Source: Candidatus Riflebacteria bacterium HGW-Riflebacteria-2 (GTDB lineage Bacteria > Muiribacteriota > Ozemobacteria > Ozemobacterales > Ozemobacteraceae). From it: DNA of 64,000 nt. The position numbers and the translations under genes were made by a program. Shown in pieces: positions 1 through 8,108 of this stretch. The notes below the pieces were generated by a model, which saw nothing but the letters and a program-made list of their open reading frames with translations, was not told where the DNA came from and made no database searches. Every line of letters starts with the position of its first letter. Position 1 is the first letter of the stretch. The stretch spans positions 88,279 through 152,278 of the forward strand of contig PGYA01000004.1 in assembly GCA_002839435.1 (NCBI GenBank). The letters run 5' to 3'.

Positions 1-451
1 TCGAATCGGTTACTCCAAGTATAAGCACTTTCCCCATGACATCCACCAGATAAATCATGCGGCGGTTGTCGAGAGGCAATATTCCAAGAACCTTGCCAAA
101 AACATTGCCGCCGAATCCGGCTTTTTTCTGGATCAGCCAGGAAAGTCCGAAAGCAATAATTATTATGGCAAAAAGCGATGAAATAATGCGCAAAGTCGAA
201 CCCATCGGATCCGGCATTGGCAGAAATGGCGCTGAGGCAACCGGCCCCTCCATGTAGAAAGGCAAAGGAGCATCTGCGGTCGCACTGGCGGGCGTGACTG
301 ACAACGCAGTTTCGCTGGCGGCACTTGAAGTGGCAACTGGAGTTTCTTCAGTTAAAAACCCGCTGCTGACTGTAGCAACGGGTTCAGCGGAAACAGAACA
401 ATAACTGGCAATTAGTATGAACAGTAATGTTCCGATTAATTTATGCTTCAC
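1..451 (-). CDS. fliO: FliO-like flagellar export component (partial, cut by left edge)
   Basis: This gene is missing from the ORF track because it starts with GTG and runs off the window. Translating the minus strand from 451 gives a hydrophobic signal or anchor segment (VKHKLIGTLLFILIASYCS), a Ser/Thr/Ala/Pro-rich periplasmic stretch, a second hydrophobic segment (IISSLFAIIIIAFGLSWLI) and then a basic cytoplasmic part (LGILPLDNRRMIYLVDVMGK). Short N-terminal region, one transmembrane helix and a cytoplasmic 'LDNRRMIYLVDV' segment are typical of FliO, which helps assemble the FliP/FliQ/FliR export gate. It lies 29 nt after cheY, in the usual position following fliM-fliY-cheY. No clear Shine-Dalgarno precedes the GTG, so the start is tentative. 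The C-terminus is not visible. Confidence 0.8.
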   Translation of the reverse strand, partial: MKHKLIGTLLFILIASYCSVSAEPVATVSSGFLTEETPVATSSAASETALSVTPASATADAPLPFYMEGPVASAPFLPMPDPMGSTLRIISSLFAIIIIAFGLSWLIQKKAGFGGNVFGKVLGILPLDNRRMIYLVDVMGKVLILGVTDS

Positions 452-480
452 GGTAAAAAAAGAACAGCAGATAAAATGCT

Positions 481-843
481 TCAGCGCAGTGCTTTTTGCA
501 CGGCTTCAATAACGCGGTTTGGCTGGAATGGCTTGACTATGAAATCACGGGCCCCAGCCTGAATAGCGTCGATAACCATGGCCTGCTGGCCCATGGCGCT
601 GCACATTATGATCCTCGCTGCCGGGTCAAGCTTTTTAATGGCTTTAACAGCATCGATCCCGTTCATTTCAGGCATTGTGATGTCCATGGTTACAAGATCG
701 GGTTTGAGCTTCTGGTAAAGTTCAACCGCTTCCTTGCCAGTCTGTGCTTCGCCAAGCACCTCAAAGCCATTCTTGCTGAGAATGTCTTTGATCATCATAC
801 GCATGAAGGCTGCGTCATCTACTATAAGTATTGTTTTCCCCAT
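481..843 (-). CDS. cheY: CheY-type chemotaxis response regulator
   Basis: A stand-alone receiver domain of 120 residues, the full length of the family. The acidic pocket D9/D10, the phospho-acceptor D54 in VTMDITMPEMNG, the S82-A83 switch position and K104 in the VKPF motif are all present, so it should be phosphorylatable. Phospho-CheY binds the N-terminal peptides of FliM and FliY to change motor rotation. It sits 17 nt downstream of fliY and upstream of fliO inside the flagellar operon, which supports a motor-directed CheY rather than a transcriptional regulator. There is no DNA-binding output domain. Confidence 0.93.
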   Translation of the reverse strand: MGKTILIVDDAAFMRMMIKDILSKNGFEVLGEAQTGKEAVELYQKLKPDLVTMDITMPEMNGIDAVKAIKKLDPAARIIMCSAMGQQAMVIDAIQAGARDFIVKPFQPNRVIEAVQKALR

Positions 844-860
844 ACTAACCGGCAGTCTCC

Positions 861-2201
861 TTAGAGAGCTTGTAGTCTATCTTGTGGATTGATAATGCTG
901 GTAATTCTGACTGCAAAGTTTTCGTCGATTACAACGACCTCGCCCTTTGCTATCAGCTTGTTATTAACAAATACCTCCACGGATTCACCCGCAAGTTTAT
1001 TTAACTCTACTACAGAACCTATACCTAATTCAAGAACATCTTTTATTAACATACGGGTTCTGCCTAATTCAACTGTTATTTGCAGAGGAACGTCAAGAAG
1101 CAGGTCTATATTCGATTGCAGGCCCACTCCCATCGGCATCTGAAGCATGCCGAACTCTGCCGGAGAACCTTGCATCATACCTGGCATCCCCATTCCCATA
1201 CCCATCCCTGGCATTCCCATTCCCTGCATTTGTCCTGGCATTCCCATTCCCATTCCTGGCATCTGGCCCTGCATTCCCATTCCTGGCATCTGACCTGGCA
1301 TCCCCATTCCTGGCATCTGACCCTGCATTCCCATTCCTGGCATCTGACCTGGCATTCCCATTCCTGGCATCTGTGGGGGCATTCCCGGCATTTGTGGAGG
1401 CATCTGGCCCTGCTGCTGGCCTCCGAGCCCGGCGCCTGGCGGTGGTGGCGGTGGCGCAGCTTTTTTGGCTGACTCTTTGGGTTTGTTCAGGTCGGCAGCC
1501 ATCATTTGTGCAAATGCTGCCGGAAGCAGTTGAACCATTTCGGTTTCGGCAAGATCACCGATTTTCAGGCTGTAGCCGATGCGCATGAAATTGGCGTTGG
1601 CACTGAAATCTGGCATGGCCGGCGGGCCATCGTTGAAATTAACCAGAAGAACTTCTGGTGGCGATATATCGACGCGCTTTTTGAAGTGCTCAGACAAAGT
1701 TGTCGTGGTCTTGCCCATCATCTGGTTCAGCATTTCGCCGACCGCTGAAATGTGCATTTCCTGAAACTGCGAATCGACTCCACTGCCACCCATCATCAGG
1801 TCTCCGATAAGGGCCGTGATTGTCTTCTTGAGCAGCAGATATGAATTGCCGTCAAAGCCTTCAATATAGGCAATCTTGGCAATGACGAATTCTTCTCCAC
1901 CACCCTCAGCAGCAAGTTCGCTAAAGTTGACACCGCGAACCTGCTCGAGTTCGATAGAAATTTCCTTGTTCAGCAGAACCTGGACAACCGATGATGTGGC
2001 ACCAAGAGATATCTTGGCCACTTCGGCGAGCTGGTCAAGCTCTTGCTGGGAGAAGGAGGCCGCGGCATTTGAACCGCCAGAAGCTGCCGCCGGGGCTGCC
2101 GGGGCTTCCGCCGCAGGAGTTTCGGCCGGAGCTTCATCTCCGCCACCACCTCCAGCGTTTAACAATGCATTGATTTCTTCCTGCGTCAGTATGTCGCTCA
2201 C
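861..2201 (-). CDS. fliY: FliY flagellar switch protein (CheC-like plus FliN domain)
   Basis: A 446-residue switch-complex protein. The N-terminus (DILTQEEINALLN) is a CheY-P-binding peptide like that of FliM. Residues about 50-230 resemble a CheC/CheX-type phosphatase domain: the second ExxN site is intact (EMLN, about residue 155) while the first is degenerate (EVAK). Residues about 240-345 are a low-complexity Pro/Met/Gly/Gln linker built from 9-residue MPGMGMPGQ-type repeats. The last 90 residues are the FliN/SpoA domain (LDVPLQITVELGRTRMLIKDVL). Start is GTG at 2201, preceded by GGAGGAGG, with a 4-nt GTGA overlap with fliM indicating translational coupling. The long Met-rich linker is unusual; the assignment itself is firm. 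Confidence 0.93.
   Translation of the reverse strand: MSDILTQEEINALLNAGGGGGDEAPAETPAAEAPAAPAAASGGSNAAASFSQQELDQLAEVAKISLGATSSVVQVLLNKEISIELEQVRGVNFSELAAEGGGEEFVIAKIAYIEGFDGNSYLLLKKTITALIGDLMMGGSGVDSQFQEMHISAVGEMLNQMMGKTTTTLSEHFKKRVDISPPEVLLVNFNDGPPAMPDFSANANFMRIGYSLKIGDLAETEMVQLLPAAFAQMMAADLNKPKESAKKAAPPPPPPGAGLGGQQQGQMPPQMPGMPPQMPGMGMPGQMPGMGMQGQMPGMGMPGQMPGMGMQGQMPGMGMGMPGQMQGMGMPGMGMGMGMPGMMQGSPAEFGMLQMPMGVGLQSNIDLLLDVPLQITVELGRTRMLIKDVLELGIGSVVELNKLAGESVEVFVNNKLIAKGEVVVIDENFAVRITSIINPQDRLQAL
1170..1400 (-). repeat. 27-bp tandem repeat coding for Met-Pro-Gly units in FliY
   Basis: Within fliY the minus strand encodes successive 9-codon units alternating MPGMGMPGQ and MPGMGMQGQ, a 54-bp higher-order repeat, decaying at the C-terminal side to MGMPGMGMGMGMPG. 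The nucleotide copies are nearly identical, so copy number could vary by recombination or slippage in steps of 27 bp without loss of frame. Confidence 0.85.
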
Positions 2202-3304
2202 GTCAATTCCTCCTCCTGGTTAGGGGGGTCAAAAACTTCAGTAATGGTGATGGCCATCTTTTTGCCGAGGATCCCGGGGCGGCCGCGAAATTTTACCCGG
2301 TTACCGACCCTGATATTAAGGTCGTTCTTGAACAACTGGTCGGTGACCATGATGTCGCCGGGTTGAAGGCCCAGGATGTCCTGCAGGGTAACTATAGTGG
2401 CACCAAGTTCTGCGATCAGGGGGAGATGCACTGACTTAACCTGCTGGCTTATCGCATCGACATTGGTTTGGGCAGCTTCCTTGCGAACTGCGGCAAACCA
2501 TGATGCGGCGTTGAATTTGTAAACTATCGATTCGACGGTGTTATAGGGAATGCAGAGTGTCATGATCCCGGTGACGTCGTGAATCTTGATTTCTATCGTT
2601 ATTGAAACGACGATTTCGCTTGGTGGAACAATTTGCGCGAACTGCGGGTTAGACTCGACCAGCTCAATGACCGGAGCGAGGTCGATTATGTTGATCCAGG
2701 CTTCGCGCAGGCGATCGATAATGCCGACCATGATTTTCTGCATGATCTGCTTTTCGACTTCGGTGAGTTGCCTGAGAATGCCAAGAGGCGTGCCATTGCC
2801 ACCCAGCAGACGGTCGAGAATGGTGAACACAACGTTCAGGTTTATATCGACAAGTGCTTTGCCATCAAGGTTGTCTGACCTGAAGACTGTTATGAAGGTC
2901 GGATTGTAAATGGACTGAATGAATTCTTCAAAAGTTCTCTGTTCGACCGAAACTATGGTTGCCTGCGCGTAAGCACGCAGTTTGGTGGAAAGATCCGTTC
3001 CAACCAGTCTGACAAAAGCTTCATGAATCAGCTGTATGGTGTTGAGCTGTTCTTTTGAAAATTTTGTCTGGCGTTTGAAATCGTATTTGCGCTCGGTTCT
3101 GCCTTCTTTGCGCTCGTCCGAGCTACTGCCAAACATTGACGATGAGGCAGCCGCCTGCGACGGTCCTGATTCTTTGGGCGGCTTCTTTTCAGCCCCTCCC
3201 TCTGAAAACATCGGTGGCGGAGGTGGCGCCGAATCGTCTTCTTCAGCTGGGCCCAATGCCGACAGCAGGGCGTCGATTTCGCTTTGCGAAAGGGTGTCTA
3301 CCAT
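2198..3304 (-). CDS. fliM: Flagellar motor switch protein FliM
   Basis: 368 residues, typical of FliM. It opens with the CheY-P-binding peptide TLSQSEIDALLSA, followed by a Pro/Ser-rich linker to about residue 70, the conserved middle domain that starts at YDFKRQTKFSKEQL and contacts FliG, and a C-terminal SpoA domain (about 285-355, LGATIVTLQDILGLQPGDIM). It forms the C-ring with FliG and FliY. Start ATG at 3304 has GGAG 8-10 nt upstream. It follows fliL by 38 nt and overlaps fliY by 4 nt. Confidence 0.95.
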   Translation of the reverse strand: MVDTLSQSEIDALLSALGPAEEDDSAPPPPPMFSEGGAEKKPPKESGPSQAAASSSMFGSSSDERKEGRTERKYDFKRQTKFSKEQLNTIQLIHEAFVRLVGTDLSTKLRAYAQATIVSVEQRTFEEFIQSIYNPTFITVFRSDNLDGKALVDINLNVVFTILDRLLGGNGTPLGILRQLTEVEKQIMQKIMVGIIDRLREAWINIIDLAPVIELVESNPQFAQIVPPSEIVVSITIEIKIHDVTGIMTLCIPYNTVESIVYKFNAASWFAAVRKEAAQTNVDAISQQVKSVHLPLIAELGATIVTLQDILGLQPGDIMVTDQLFKNDLNIRVGNRVKFRGRPGILGKKMAITITEVFDPPNQEEELT

Positions 3305-3342
3305 TCTCTGGCTCCGGTTCTATGAAGCATCCTGTATATTAC

Positions 3343-3810
3343 TCAGTTGATCAGAAATGTCGGAATAAATACACTGATAATGCGGCTTTCAGATGTGGAT
3401 TTACCCAGAATTCTGTTGAGCTCTCTTTCTATGTCTTTATGCAGAAAGCGGTCGATGTAGTCTTCTTTTGCTCTCTGGATATTGAGTTTCATTAGGATAT
3501 TGGTTATGCAGTCGCGCAGTTCAGCCTTGCGTTCTTCGAGTTCTTTTTCGAGATTGCCGATGTAGCCGACTTCAACCTGTATCTTGATATAATGAAGTTC
3601 TTCATCACGGGAGGTTGCAATGAATTCGCCAAGATCGAACCTTCCCATCTTGGGCGCGGTTTCGATTTCACCCTGCAAGGGTGGTGGTGTCTGGGCTCCC
3701 CCAACGCCGACCTGGGCTCTCATGCTGGTAACGTAGGCAATGCCGACAACCGCAAGCGCGATAATCAATACAACTAAAACAACTAAAATCACTTTTGTTT
3801 TGGAAGACAT
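3343..3810 (-). CDS. fliL: Flagellar basal-body protein FliL
   Basis: 155 residues with one N-terminal transmembrane helix (about 7-28, VILVVLVVLIIALAVVGIAYV) and a periplasmic domain with FliL features: FDLGEFIATSRDEELHYIKIQVEVGY and the C-terminal half that in the family forms rings around stators. FliL supports stator function near MotB. Its usual upstream neighbours motA and motB are absent here; flbD lies directly upstream across a 65-nt gap. Downstream is fliM. Confidence 0.92.
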   Translation of the reverse strand: MSSKTKVILVVLVVLIIALAVVGIAYVTSMRAQVGVGGAQTPPPLQGEIETAPKMGRFDLGEFIATSRDEELHYIKIQVEVGYIGNLEKELEERKAELRDCITNILMKLNIQRAKEDYIDRFLHKDIERELNRILGKSTSESRIISVFIPTFLIN

Positions 3811-3875
3811 AATTTATAAACCTACCATGAGAAAATCGGCCAAGTCAATGCACAAAACGACTTTTATGGGCATAA

Positions 3876-4109
3876 TTACAACTTCAATGCGGTGCCGGCC
3901 GCGTCAGATTTTTTCCTGGCGAGCCGGTGCGTCTGAGTGCGACGTTTGTAATTCATGATGCGGTGCAGAACCTGATGCACCGGTTCGGCCACCATGACAG
4001 TTTTTCCTGTATACAATGTGATGACAGTGTCGGGAGACGACTCGATCTGCTCGATGAGTTCGGCATTCAGATAGAATTTTGCTCCATTGATGCGCGAAAG
4101 CCTGATCAT
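3876..4109 (-). CDS. flbD: FlbD/SwrD family flagellar protein
   Basis: 77 residues with the family start MIRLSRINGAKFYLNAELIEQIE and the segment PDTVITLYTGKTVMVAEPVHQVL. FlbD-like proteins (SwrD in Bacillus, where it is needed for full motor power) are encoded directly after flgE in many Gram-positive and spirochaete flagellar operons, as here (21 nt after flgE). The last 25 residues are basic and extend beyond the core of the family. The role is known from relatives only. Confidence 0.88.
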   Translation of the reverse strand: MIRLSRINGAKFYLNAELIEQIESSPDTVITLYTGKTVMVAEPVHQVLHRIMNYKRRTQTHRLARKKSDAAGTALKL

Positions 4110-4130
4110 TTCAAATCGTCTCCCTTACTG

Positions 4131-6878
4131 TTATCGCTTCAGATTCACGACTTCCTGCAGCATTTCATCAGATGTGGTAATTACCCTGGAGTTGGCCTGA
4201 AAGGCGCGCTGGGTAACGATCATATTGGTGAATTCTTCAGAAATGTCGACGTTACTCATTTCGAGAGAAGCTGCTACAATTACGCCTCTATCCATCATTC
4301 CGGGTTTGCCGACAATCGGCAGTCCGGAGTTCGGAGCGTAAGAGTAGAGGTTCTTGCCGTTCTTTTCGAGACCGGCCGGGTTGTTGAAGGTTGTCAGCCC
4401 AACCTGACCTATCGGCTGTTTCTGGCCATTGGAGAACACGCCTCTGATGATGCCGTCTTCTTCGAAGTAAATCTGTTCGAGCAGACCCATTTCGTAGCCG
4501 TCCTGGAATTCGGCTTTGGTCGAGAAGTCTGAATCAAACTGGGTTATCATTTCAGCGTCCAGCGCTATAGAAAGGGGATTGCTACCTCTTGGGGTCATTT
4601 GAGCATCTGGAATATATGAACGGCCGAGGTCGATCTTGCCGTTTTCGAAGAAATACAATTTTCCTTCGCGGTTGGTAATGAGAGCATCGTTGGCGCGCTC
4701 GAGGTCTTCCTTCGTCGGATCTTCTGGATCTTTGACATTGTTGGCCGGGTCTTTCAACCAGCTCACAATCTCGACATCATCATCAGAATAGCTGAGCTTG
4801 TAGCTCCACTCCATGGTTTCCTTATTGGTGTGTTCCCATGAAGTCACCAGTCCATGCTTGCCGCCAAGTGAATCGTAAATAATGATGTTGGTGCCATGCT
4901 TGGCGCCTTCGCTGACAGCACCACTGATCTTGAAGGTTTCGCCATTGACTGTTGCCGAGAATTCAAGCATATCGGCTGAGGGCTGCGGAACCATAATGTT
5001 TACTGAGTCTGACGCGCCCTTTTCGGCAGTCGTAATGAAGCTCATTTCATTGTTGGGCAGCCATGGGTTGTTGCCTTCAGTCAGCGAGAATTCGAGGCCG
5101 CCGTAGTTGAATTCGCTGACAGCAGCTGTCCCGGCGAAATCTCCAGCTGTCAGGCCCAGCTGTTCGTAACCGGTGCCACTTATGATGACACGTTCACCTG
5201 AGCCTGAATAGTTGCCGGTTATAACCAGCTGGTCGGGACTATCATTATTGTTGGTATCGACAAACGACGCTGTAGCAGAGACGTTTTCCTGTGCCAGGCG
5301 TGAGTTGATTTCTGCAAGAATGGCGCCACGGCTGTATATCTGGTTGTTGCCGGCTACGATGTCGCTGAAGTTTATCAGGGCAGTGCGGCCGTCGCGGTCG
5401 GTTATAGTAAGGCTTACGTCACTGATAGGATCCCAGCGGTCGTTTTCCGGATCCCATTCGGCGCTGTACGCTTGCGCTGTTCCAAAATCATTGAATACTT
5501 CAGGTCTAGAACCGCCGGTTCCGCTGTAAACACCTGCTGGCAGGTTTAGTGCGTCGGTGTCGCCAATGATTTCGATTTGCCGGTTGCTGCCGACATCGTT
5601 GCTGACGATCTGGAACTGCTGGGTGATTGCATCATAGTATGCTGTTGCCCGAACCCCGCCATTTTTCATAGCCGTATTGATTGTGTCTACGATCTCTGAA
5701 TTGGAATAGGTTACCCCAGGGTCAAAGGCTACCGAAGCAGTTCTTGGCGGAACGAACTGATTGTCGTTGATGTCGAAGTAGGCGCCGAAGTCAGGCGTCC
5801 AGTGCGTTCCGAATGCGACCGGATCTCCCTGGACGCGTGCCTGTTCGCCGCCGAGAGTGCCAGCGCCGATAAAGCCGCGCTCAGAACCGACTACGCGATA
5901 AGAAGTTGCCCGCGTCGGGTCGCCACCATCAAAGATTATTTTGACCGTTTCATTTTTAACTTCAGTACCTGAAGCGGTAACGCCTGAACTTATGCCATCA
6001 GCGGGGTAATTGCCAAGAGCATTGATTGGCATGGTTGCAGTCGCCGGTCTGGGGTCGCCATCTGGGTCGTAGGTGAAATAAGGCTGAGCCACCGAAGAGG
6101 TTGGCCCGGCCGGTTCTACTGTACTCTCAAGAACGTTGCCGTCATCGTCGGTCTTTATGGTGCCGGTGGCGACGTTGCCCTCAGTGTCATCGACAGCAGA
6201 CCAGATCCAGTTGTTGGCGTCAAGCTTCTTGAATTTGAAGCTGAGATTCTCGAACTGCCCCTCGCTGTTTTTGAAAGTCAGCGTATCAAGGCCAAATTCG
6301 ATATCGCGTTCGTTAGATGAACTGTCGAGGTTACAGGAATAACCTATCTCATTGGTCTGATGCGCGTGCTTTTTGAGATACTTGGTAATATTGATGTCAT
6401 AAGGCACGACACCGGTCTCTTTCATTTCGAGATTGCCGGTTTTGGGATCCTGGGTAGCCAGCCAGCCCTGCATCTTGAAGCCGGTGTTGGTCATGACCAT
6501 GTCGTAGTTCGGGTTGATGTTGAGGTTGCCGTCGCGGGTGTAGTATAGGTTACCGTCGTAGCCCCGCACCGAAAAGAACCCGGCGCCTTCGATCGCGATA
6601 TCGGTCTGCTTGCCAGTTCCTTCAATCGCACCCTGATCCATCAGTGTGTCGATAGCAGCCTTGCTGACACCCAGACCAACCTGCATCGGGTTGAGTCCGC
6701 CGTAGTCGCCAAAGGCCTGCTGACCGTGCCGCAGCGTTTCCGAGAAGAGATCCTGGAACATGACGCGACCGCGCTTGAACGCAGTGGTATTGACGTTCGC
6801 AATGTTGTTGCTGAGAACGTCCATCTTGGTCTGAAATTGCTTTAGACCCGTAACTCCCGTGAATAATGATCTTATCAT
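4131..6878 (-). CDS. flgE: Flagellar hook protein FlgE, oversized
   Basis: 915 residues, more than twice the about 400 of enteric FlgE. The N-terminal rod/hook signature (MIRSLFTGVTGLKQFQTKMDVLSNNIANVNTTAFKRG) and the C-terminal signature (LEMSNVDISEEFTNMIVTQRAFQANSRVITTSDEML) form the conserved D0/D1 coiled-coil ends. The intervening about 800 residues are Thr/Asn/Gly/Asp-rich beta-type sequence expected for surface-exposed D2/D3-type domains. It polymerises to the universal joint outside the cell. ATG at 6878 has AGAGGAAA upstream. A 334-nt leader with stable hairpins separates it from the preceding gene, unlike the tight spacing elsewhere in this operon. Confidence 0.93.
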   Translation of the reverse strand: MIRSLFTGVTGLKQFQTKMDVLSNNIANVNTTAFKRGRVMFQDLFSETLRHGQQAFGDYGGLNPMQVGLGVSKAAIDTLMDQGAIEGTGKQTDIAIEGAGFFSVRGYDGNLYYTRDGNLNINPNYDMVMTNTGFKMQGWLATQDPKTGNLEMKETGVVPYDINITKYLKKHAHQTNEIGYSCNLDSSSNERDIEFGLDTLTFKNSEGQFENLSFKFKKLDANNWIWSAVDDTEGNVATGTIKTDDDGNVLESTVEPAGPTSSVAQPYFTYDPDGDPRPATATMPINALGNYPADGISSGVTASGTEVKNETVKIIFDGGDPTRATSYRVVGSERGFIGAGTLGGEQARVQGDPVAFGTHWTPDFGAYFDINDNQFVPPRTASVAFDPGVTYSNSEIVDTINTAMKNGGVRATAYYDAITQQFQIVSNDVGSNRQIEIIGDTDALNLPAGVYSGTGGSRPEVFNDFGTAQAYSAEWDPENDRWDPISDVSLTITDRDGRTALINFSDIVAGNNQIYSRGAILAEINSRLAQENVSATASFVDTNNNDSPDQLVITGNYSGSGERVIISGTGYEQLGLTAGDFAGTAAVSEFNYGGLEFSLTEGNNPWLPNNEMSFITTAEKGASDSVNIMVPQPSADMLEFSATVNGETFKISGAVSEGAKHGTNIIIYDSLGGKHGLVTSWEHTNKETMEWSYKLSYSDDDVEIVSWLKDPANNVKDPEDPTKEDLERANDALITNREGKLYFFENGKIDLGRSYIPDAQMTPRGSNPLSIALDAEMITQFDSDFSTKAEFQDGYEMGLLEQIYFEEDGIIRGVFSNGQKQPIGQVGLTTFNNPAGLEKNGKNLYSYAPNSGLPIVGKPGMMDRGVIVAASLEMSNVDISEEFTNMIVTQRAFQANSRVITTSDEMLQEVVNLKR

Positions 6879-6974
6879 AGCACAATTTCCTCTTCTTTCG
6901 GCTTAATGTGCCGTTAACCGTCGGTTCCGTTCCATCGTCACCACGGTATTCTCCATGAAGAGTGGAGTAGTCGA

Positions 6975-7016
6975 CCGGGGGAGAAGAGCCTGCCTCATGC
7001 AGGAATCTCCCGCCGG
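6975..7016 (-). promoter_or_regulatory. Stable hairpin in the flgE leader
   Basis: On the minus strand the leader can fold CCGG-C-GGGAGA-TT-CCTGC-ATGAG-GCAGG-CTCT-TCTCCC-CCGG, 15 base pairs with one bulge and one internal loop. It is followed at once by a second stem, CTCCA-CTCTTCA-TGGAG, about 80-100 nt before the flgE start. There is no U-run, so it is not a canonical terminator. It could stabilise the 5' end of a processed flgE mRNA or act as a translational regulator. It does not match the c-di-GMP-I riboswitch consensus as I know it. Structure is seen; function is inferred. Confidence 0.5.
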
Positions 7017-7212
7017 CCAATCCGCTGGGATTGGCAAAGATCATTTTTTATCTGTTTCCGCCTTCTGTCATTCCGGCGGTCTGGCTTCCCCGGGAGGGGT
7101 CCGGCCATCTTATCGGATTTGTTTTTGCCTTTGATCTTTGCGACTTCCCGTTCGTTTGCTTCCTTATGGATCTGTTTGTATTTCTTTCATTTCTTTGCCT
7201 GTCAGCTTCTCC

Positions 7213-7611
7213 TTATCCATACTTCATACTTACGCTGTCTATATTCGTCACCATTCCGTTTCGCATCTCGTCGATACCCATTGCTGTCACCAGCGTGCGG
7301 TTCGGAACATTTACGACAAAGGCGCCTTCGCGTGTTATTACCAGCGAGTCTCTGGCTCCTTTTGCCTCCAGCTCTGAAAAAGCGCGGTTCAGCGAATTCT
7401 CCAGGGCTGGGTTCATGTCTATGTTCCTTTCTGTGAGGCGCTTTTGGGCATGGGCACTGATGCGAAACTGTGTCGGTTCTGCTACAGCCTTCTGGAAAAG
7501 GTCGCCGAACGATGCTGCGCCTGGCAGACCTGCTGCCGTGCTGTTACTTCTCGTCGGCCTGATTCCCGTCAGCTGCGGTCCCTGCGGACCGATCATCAGT
7601 CTGGGGTCCAT
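7213..7611 (-). CDS. TIGR02530-type flagellar operon protein
   Basis: 132 residues. The C-terminal two thirds carry the family signature: FRISAHAQKRLTERNI, then GARDSLVITREGAFVVNVPNRTLVTA and TNIDSVSM. This small cytoplasmic family lies between flgD and flgE in Bacillus, Clostridium and spirochaete flagellar operons, as here. Its function is not established; position suggests a role in hook assembly. The N-terminal 45 residues are Pro/Gly/Ser-rich and variable. It ends 334 nt before flgE and starts 37 nt after flgD. Confidence 0.85.
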   Translation of the reverse strand: MDPRLMIGPQGPQLTGIRPTRSNSTAAGLPGAASFGDLFQKAVAEPTQFRISAHAQKRLTERNIDMNPALENSLNRAFSELEAKGARDSLVITREGAFVVNVPNRTLVTAMGIDEMRNGMVTNIDSVSMKYG

Positions 7612-7648
7612 GATTTGCCTCGTTTGAGTCAGATTAAGTTATCAAGGT

Positions 7649-8095
7649 TCAGCCGCTTTGCGGCATTTCGTATATGGTCGGGCTGACCAGCTTAACGTCT
7701 TCGAGGTTGTAGGCGTTGTCGCCAATCTTTAGAAAGGGAACGCCCTCCTTGAAGCCGACCATGTCAACCGTGCCGGTAATTGCTTCATCCATTTCGGCGT
7801 TTTGCACTGTAACTGTAGTACCCAGATACATCATGGCCTGGGTGTGTGAGTTGCCTGCAAGAATGGCTGACATTGCTTCAAGAGACTTGTTCATATTCAG
7901 CATCTGCTCGAGGGAACTGAAACTCGACATCTGACTGATGAAATTCATGTCTTCCATGGGATTCATCGGGTCCTGGTTTTGCAGTTGCACGGTCAGAAGC
8001 CGCAGGAAGTCGTCTTTGCCAAGATCTTGCTTCGGCGTCCTTGAAGTGTTGAGATTCATGCCGCCTTCCGGTATGTTTACTGTTTCTATTGCCAT
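7649..8095 (-). CDS. flgD: Flagellar hook-assembly scaffold FlgD
   Basis: 148 residues, the short Gram-positive-type FlgD. The N-terminal region has the family hallmark LGKDDFLRLLTVQLQNQDPMNPMEDMNFISQMSSFSSLEQM; the C-terminal part is a short beta domain (VTVQNAEMDEAITGTVDMVGFKEG). FlgD caps the growing hook and is discarded afterwards. It lies 13 nt downstream of fliK and upstream of the TIGR02530-type gene, the standard order for hook genes. Confidence 0.94.
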   Translation of the reverse strand: MAIETVNIPEGGMNLNTSRTPKQDLGKDDFLRLLTVQLQNQDPMNPMEDMNFISQMSSFSSLEQMLNMNKSLEAMSAILAGNSHTQAMMYLGTTVTVQNAEMDEAITGTVDMVGFKEGVPFLKIGDNAYNLEDVKLVSPTIYEMPQSG

Positions 8096-8108
8096 CGAAC
8101 CAAGCCTC

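Noticed and set aside
6879-7030. c-di-GMP riboswitch in the flgE leader
   Set aside because: The leader has hairpins, but the conserved GEMM-I core as I know it (CGCAAAGCC and its tetraloop receptor) is not present.
6622-7044. 140-residue ORF covering the flgE leader and start
   Set aside because: Most of it is an alternate frame of flgE; the leader part shows stems rather than coding pattern and there is no suitable ribosome site.
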